From positions 258,736 through 322,735 of the forward strand of contig CAJNDT010005791.1 of assembly GCA_905221615.1 (NCBI GenBank): a DNA stretch of 64,000 bases. The letters are read 5' to 3'. Positions 62,871 to 64,000 of the stretch are shown piece after piece. A model generated the notes under the pieces. It worked only from the letters and a program-made list of their open reading frames with translations, had not been told where the DNA came from and ran no database searches. Position numbers and translations under genes: made by a program. This DNA comes from Symbiodinium sp. CCMP2592. Its lineage: Eukaryota; Sar; Dinophyceae; Suessiales; Symbiodiniaceae. The stretch's first letter is position 1; the number at the start of each line of letters is the position of its first letter.

Positions 62871-64000
62871 AGTAGAAAATACTGAAGCCGGTGAGTATCC
62901 TGAGGCTTTCATGTTGCCGCGGCTCCTAGGCTGAAGGGGTTAGAGTTTGGGGTCGGGGAGCTCCGTCGGCTTTCGGGAAACCAGGCATGGCCCAGAATTT
63001 AGGGTTTTGGGGTCTAAGTTAGGATGATGACCGATAATTCTGCTGGTTGTACCACTACCGTCAGCGTATTCGTGATTACCTCGGTGACGAGAAGGACAGC
63101 GACAGCAGATATTTGGCGATGATGAGTCATGGTCTTACTTACCATCGCAAACGTCATCAAAGTGTTGTGTTGCGCCTGTTTCTATGTGGGCGAACCCTAA
63201 CCTGCAAACCCTGCACCCTAAATCTTAAACTCCTAGACCCTAAACCCTTAACCCAACAGCCTAGAAGCCCCAAGCCCTGAACTTCAATCCTGGTGCCAAC
63301 CGGACGAGCCCACCGACTGCACAAGGCCCCAGCGCATTCCGAACAGCTCTCGGCACCCTGGGAGTGGCAGTGCGTGCTCGCCAAAGTGGCCCGGCCAACA
63401 CCGAAGTCCCAGGTATCGCGCTAAATCTCCGAACCCTAATCCCCGAACCCCGAACCCGAAAACTGAAGCCTTGAGTTCCCAAGCCCTGAGCTCTAAGCCT
63501 TAAAGCCCTGACACCAAACCTAAAAGGGCTTAGGAAGTCGAAGGTTTCCAGTTCACGGGAGTTTCAGGCTGCAAGAGCAGGGTTCGACGAACAACTGGTT
63601 AGGATTTTAGCGGTTAGGGTCTAGTTTCGATTATCTTCCGCTTGAGGCGTCAGATCCCTGAGCCCCCAACCCCCAAAGTTCTGATTCCTTCCATTTGAAG
63701 GCTTCGAAGTCTTGGCACCACACCCCGGTCAAAATTATTTTGAAAAGCTATGTCCACCTAAAGTGCTTACAGCCCTGCTAACAGCCCTAAGCCCTAAGCA
63801 AAAAACCGAAAACCAAGAAACAACCCTAAGCTCTAAACTCTAAGCCCCAGACCTTGACAAGCTTTTCATGCCGAAACACAAGAGAAAAATCAAACCCAAC
63901 GCCTTTCGGGTTTCTGTGCGTCTTGGCTGTTTTGGGGGACTCTTCACCCCAAGCCGTGAACCCCAAGGTCCTGAAGCATTAAACCCTAAAGCACAAAGCT

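Larger units (their letters stand above)
57131..64000. other. Low-coding region rich in degenerate telomere-like words
   Basis: CCCTAAA/TTTAGGG-like words occur in both orientations throughout (for example 58600-58680, 59266-59282, 60590-60740, 62270-62320, 63190-63260, 63780-63850), mixed with unrelated sequence. No frame shows a domain or steady codon bias. The density suggests subtelomeric origin or repeated insertion of telomere-like DNA. Confidence 0.5.

Overview
The window looks like nuclear DNA of a dinoflagellate, plausibly a Symbiodiniaceae-like alga. Four things point there. A 19-nt match to the dinoflagellate spliced leader (GTAGCCATTTTGGCTCAAG) lies at 17033-17051. Telomere-type CCCTAAA/TTTAGGG blocks are scattered through the window. 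Genes are broken into small exons whose apparent introns start with GT, GC, GA or even GG and end in AG before a G. LINE remnants, microsatellites and ankyrin-repeat genes dominate. There is no bacterial, organellar or intact viral gene content and no convincing rRNA or tRNA.

Layout. 1-5.2 kb is nearly gene-free. 5.5-10.7 kb (+) holds exons of one or more genes: coiled-coil-like exons, a Cys/His-rich ZZ/B-box-like zinc finger at 8615-8737, then degenerate ankyrin exons. 10.9-14.4 kb is a tandem duplication followed by a GGTG-rich minisatellite. 14.4-16.4 kb (-) has small genes, including a secreted 139-residue protein and a signal-peptide exon with a GTAAG donor. 17.03-27.70 kb is one large spliced-leader-headed LINE-like retroelement bounded by (GA)n on both sides, with ORF1, a damaged ORF2 (endonuclease tail plus reverse transcriptase) and a very long Pro/Gln/His-rich ORF broken by two frame changes. 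27.7-38.5 kb is a patchwork of short dispersed repeats sharing one 20-bp motif, with several minus-strand genes, including a frameshifted dual-specificity phosphatase. 38.6-39.8 kb is a 72/85-bp satellite, 39.9-40.3 kb an AAGT microsatellite, and 40.4-42.9 kb a second copy of the GGTG-rich minisatellite. 43.5-52.9 kb (+) is an ankyrin gene in which each exon is an 84-nt, 28-residue repeat. It is interrupted in antisense by a second LINE relic (46.2-50.7 kb) that carries a ubiquitin-hydrolase-like domain. 53-64 kb is low in coding signal, with a 0.95-kb fold-back element at 54.95-55.9 kb and many degenerate telomere-like repeats.

The strongest unusual signals are in the 17.0-27.7 kb element. 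It contains 22 hand-counted very short G4-loop-C4 hairpins spread evenly through coding and non-coding parts. Its Pro/Gln-rich ORF is shadowed, always in the +1 frame, by codon-biased protein-like stretches. All readings are by eye. Gene functions come from motif recognition and no database search was run.
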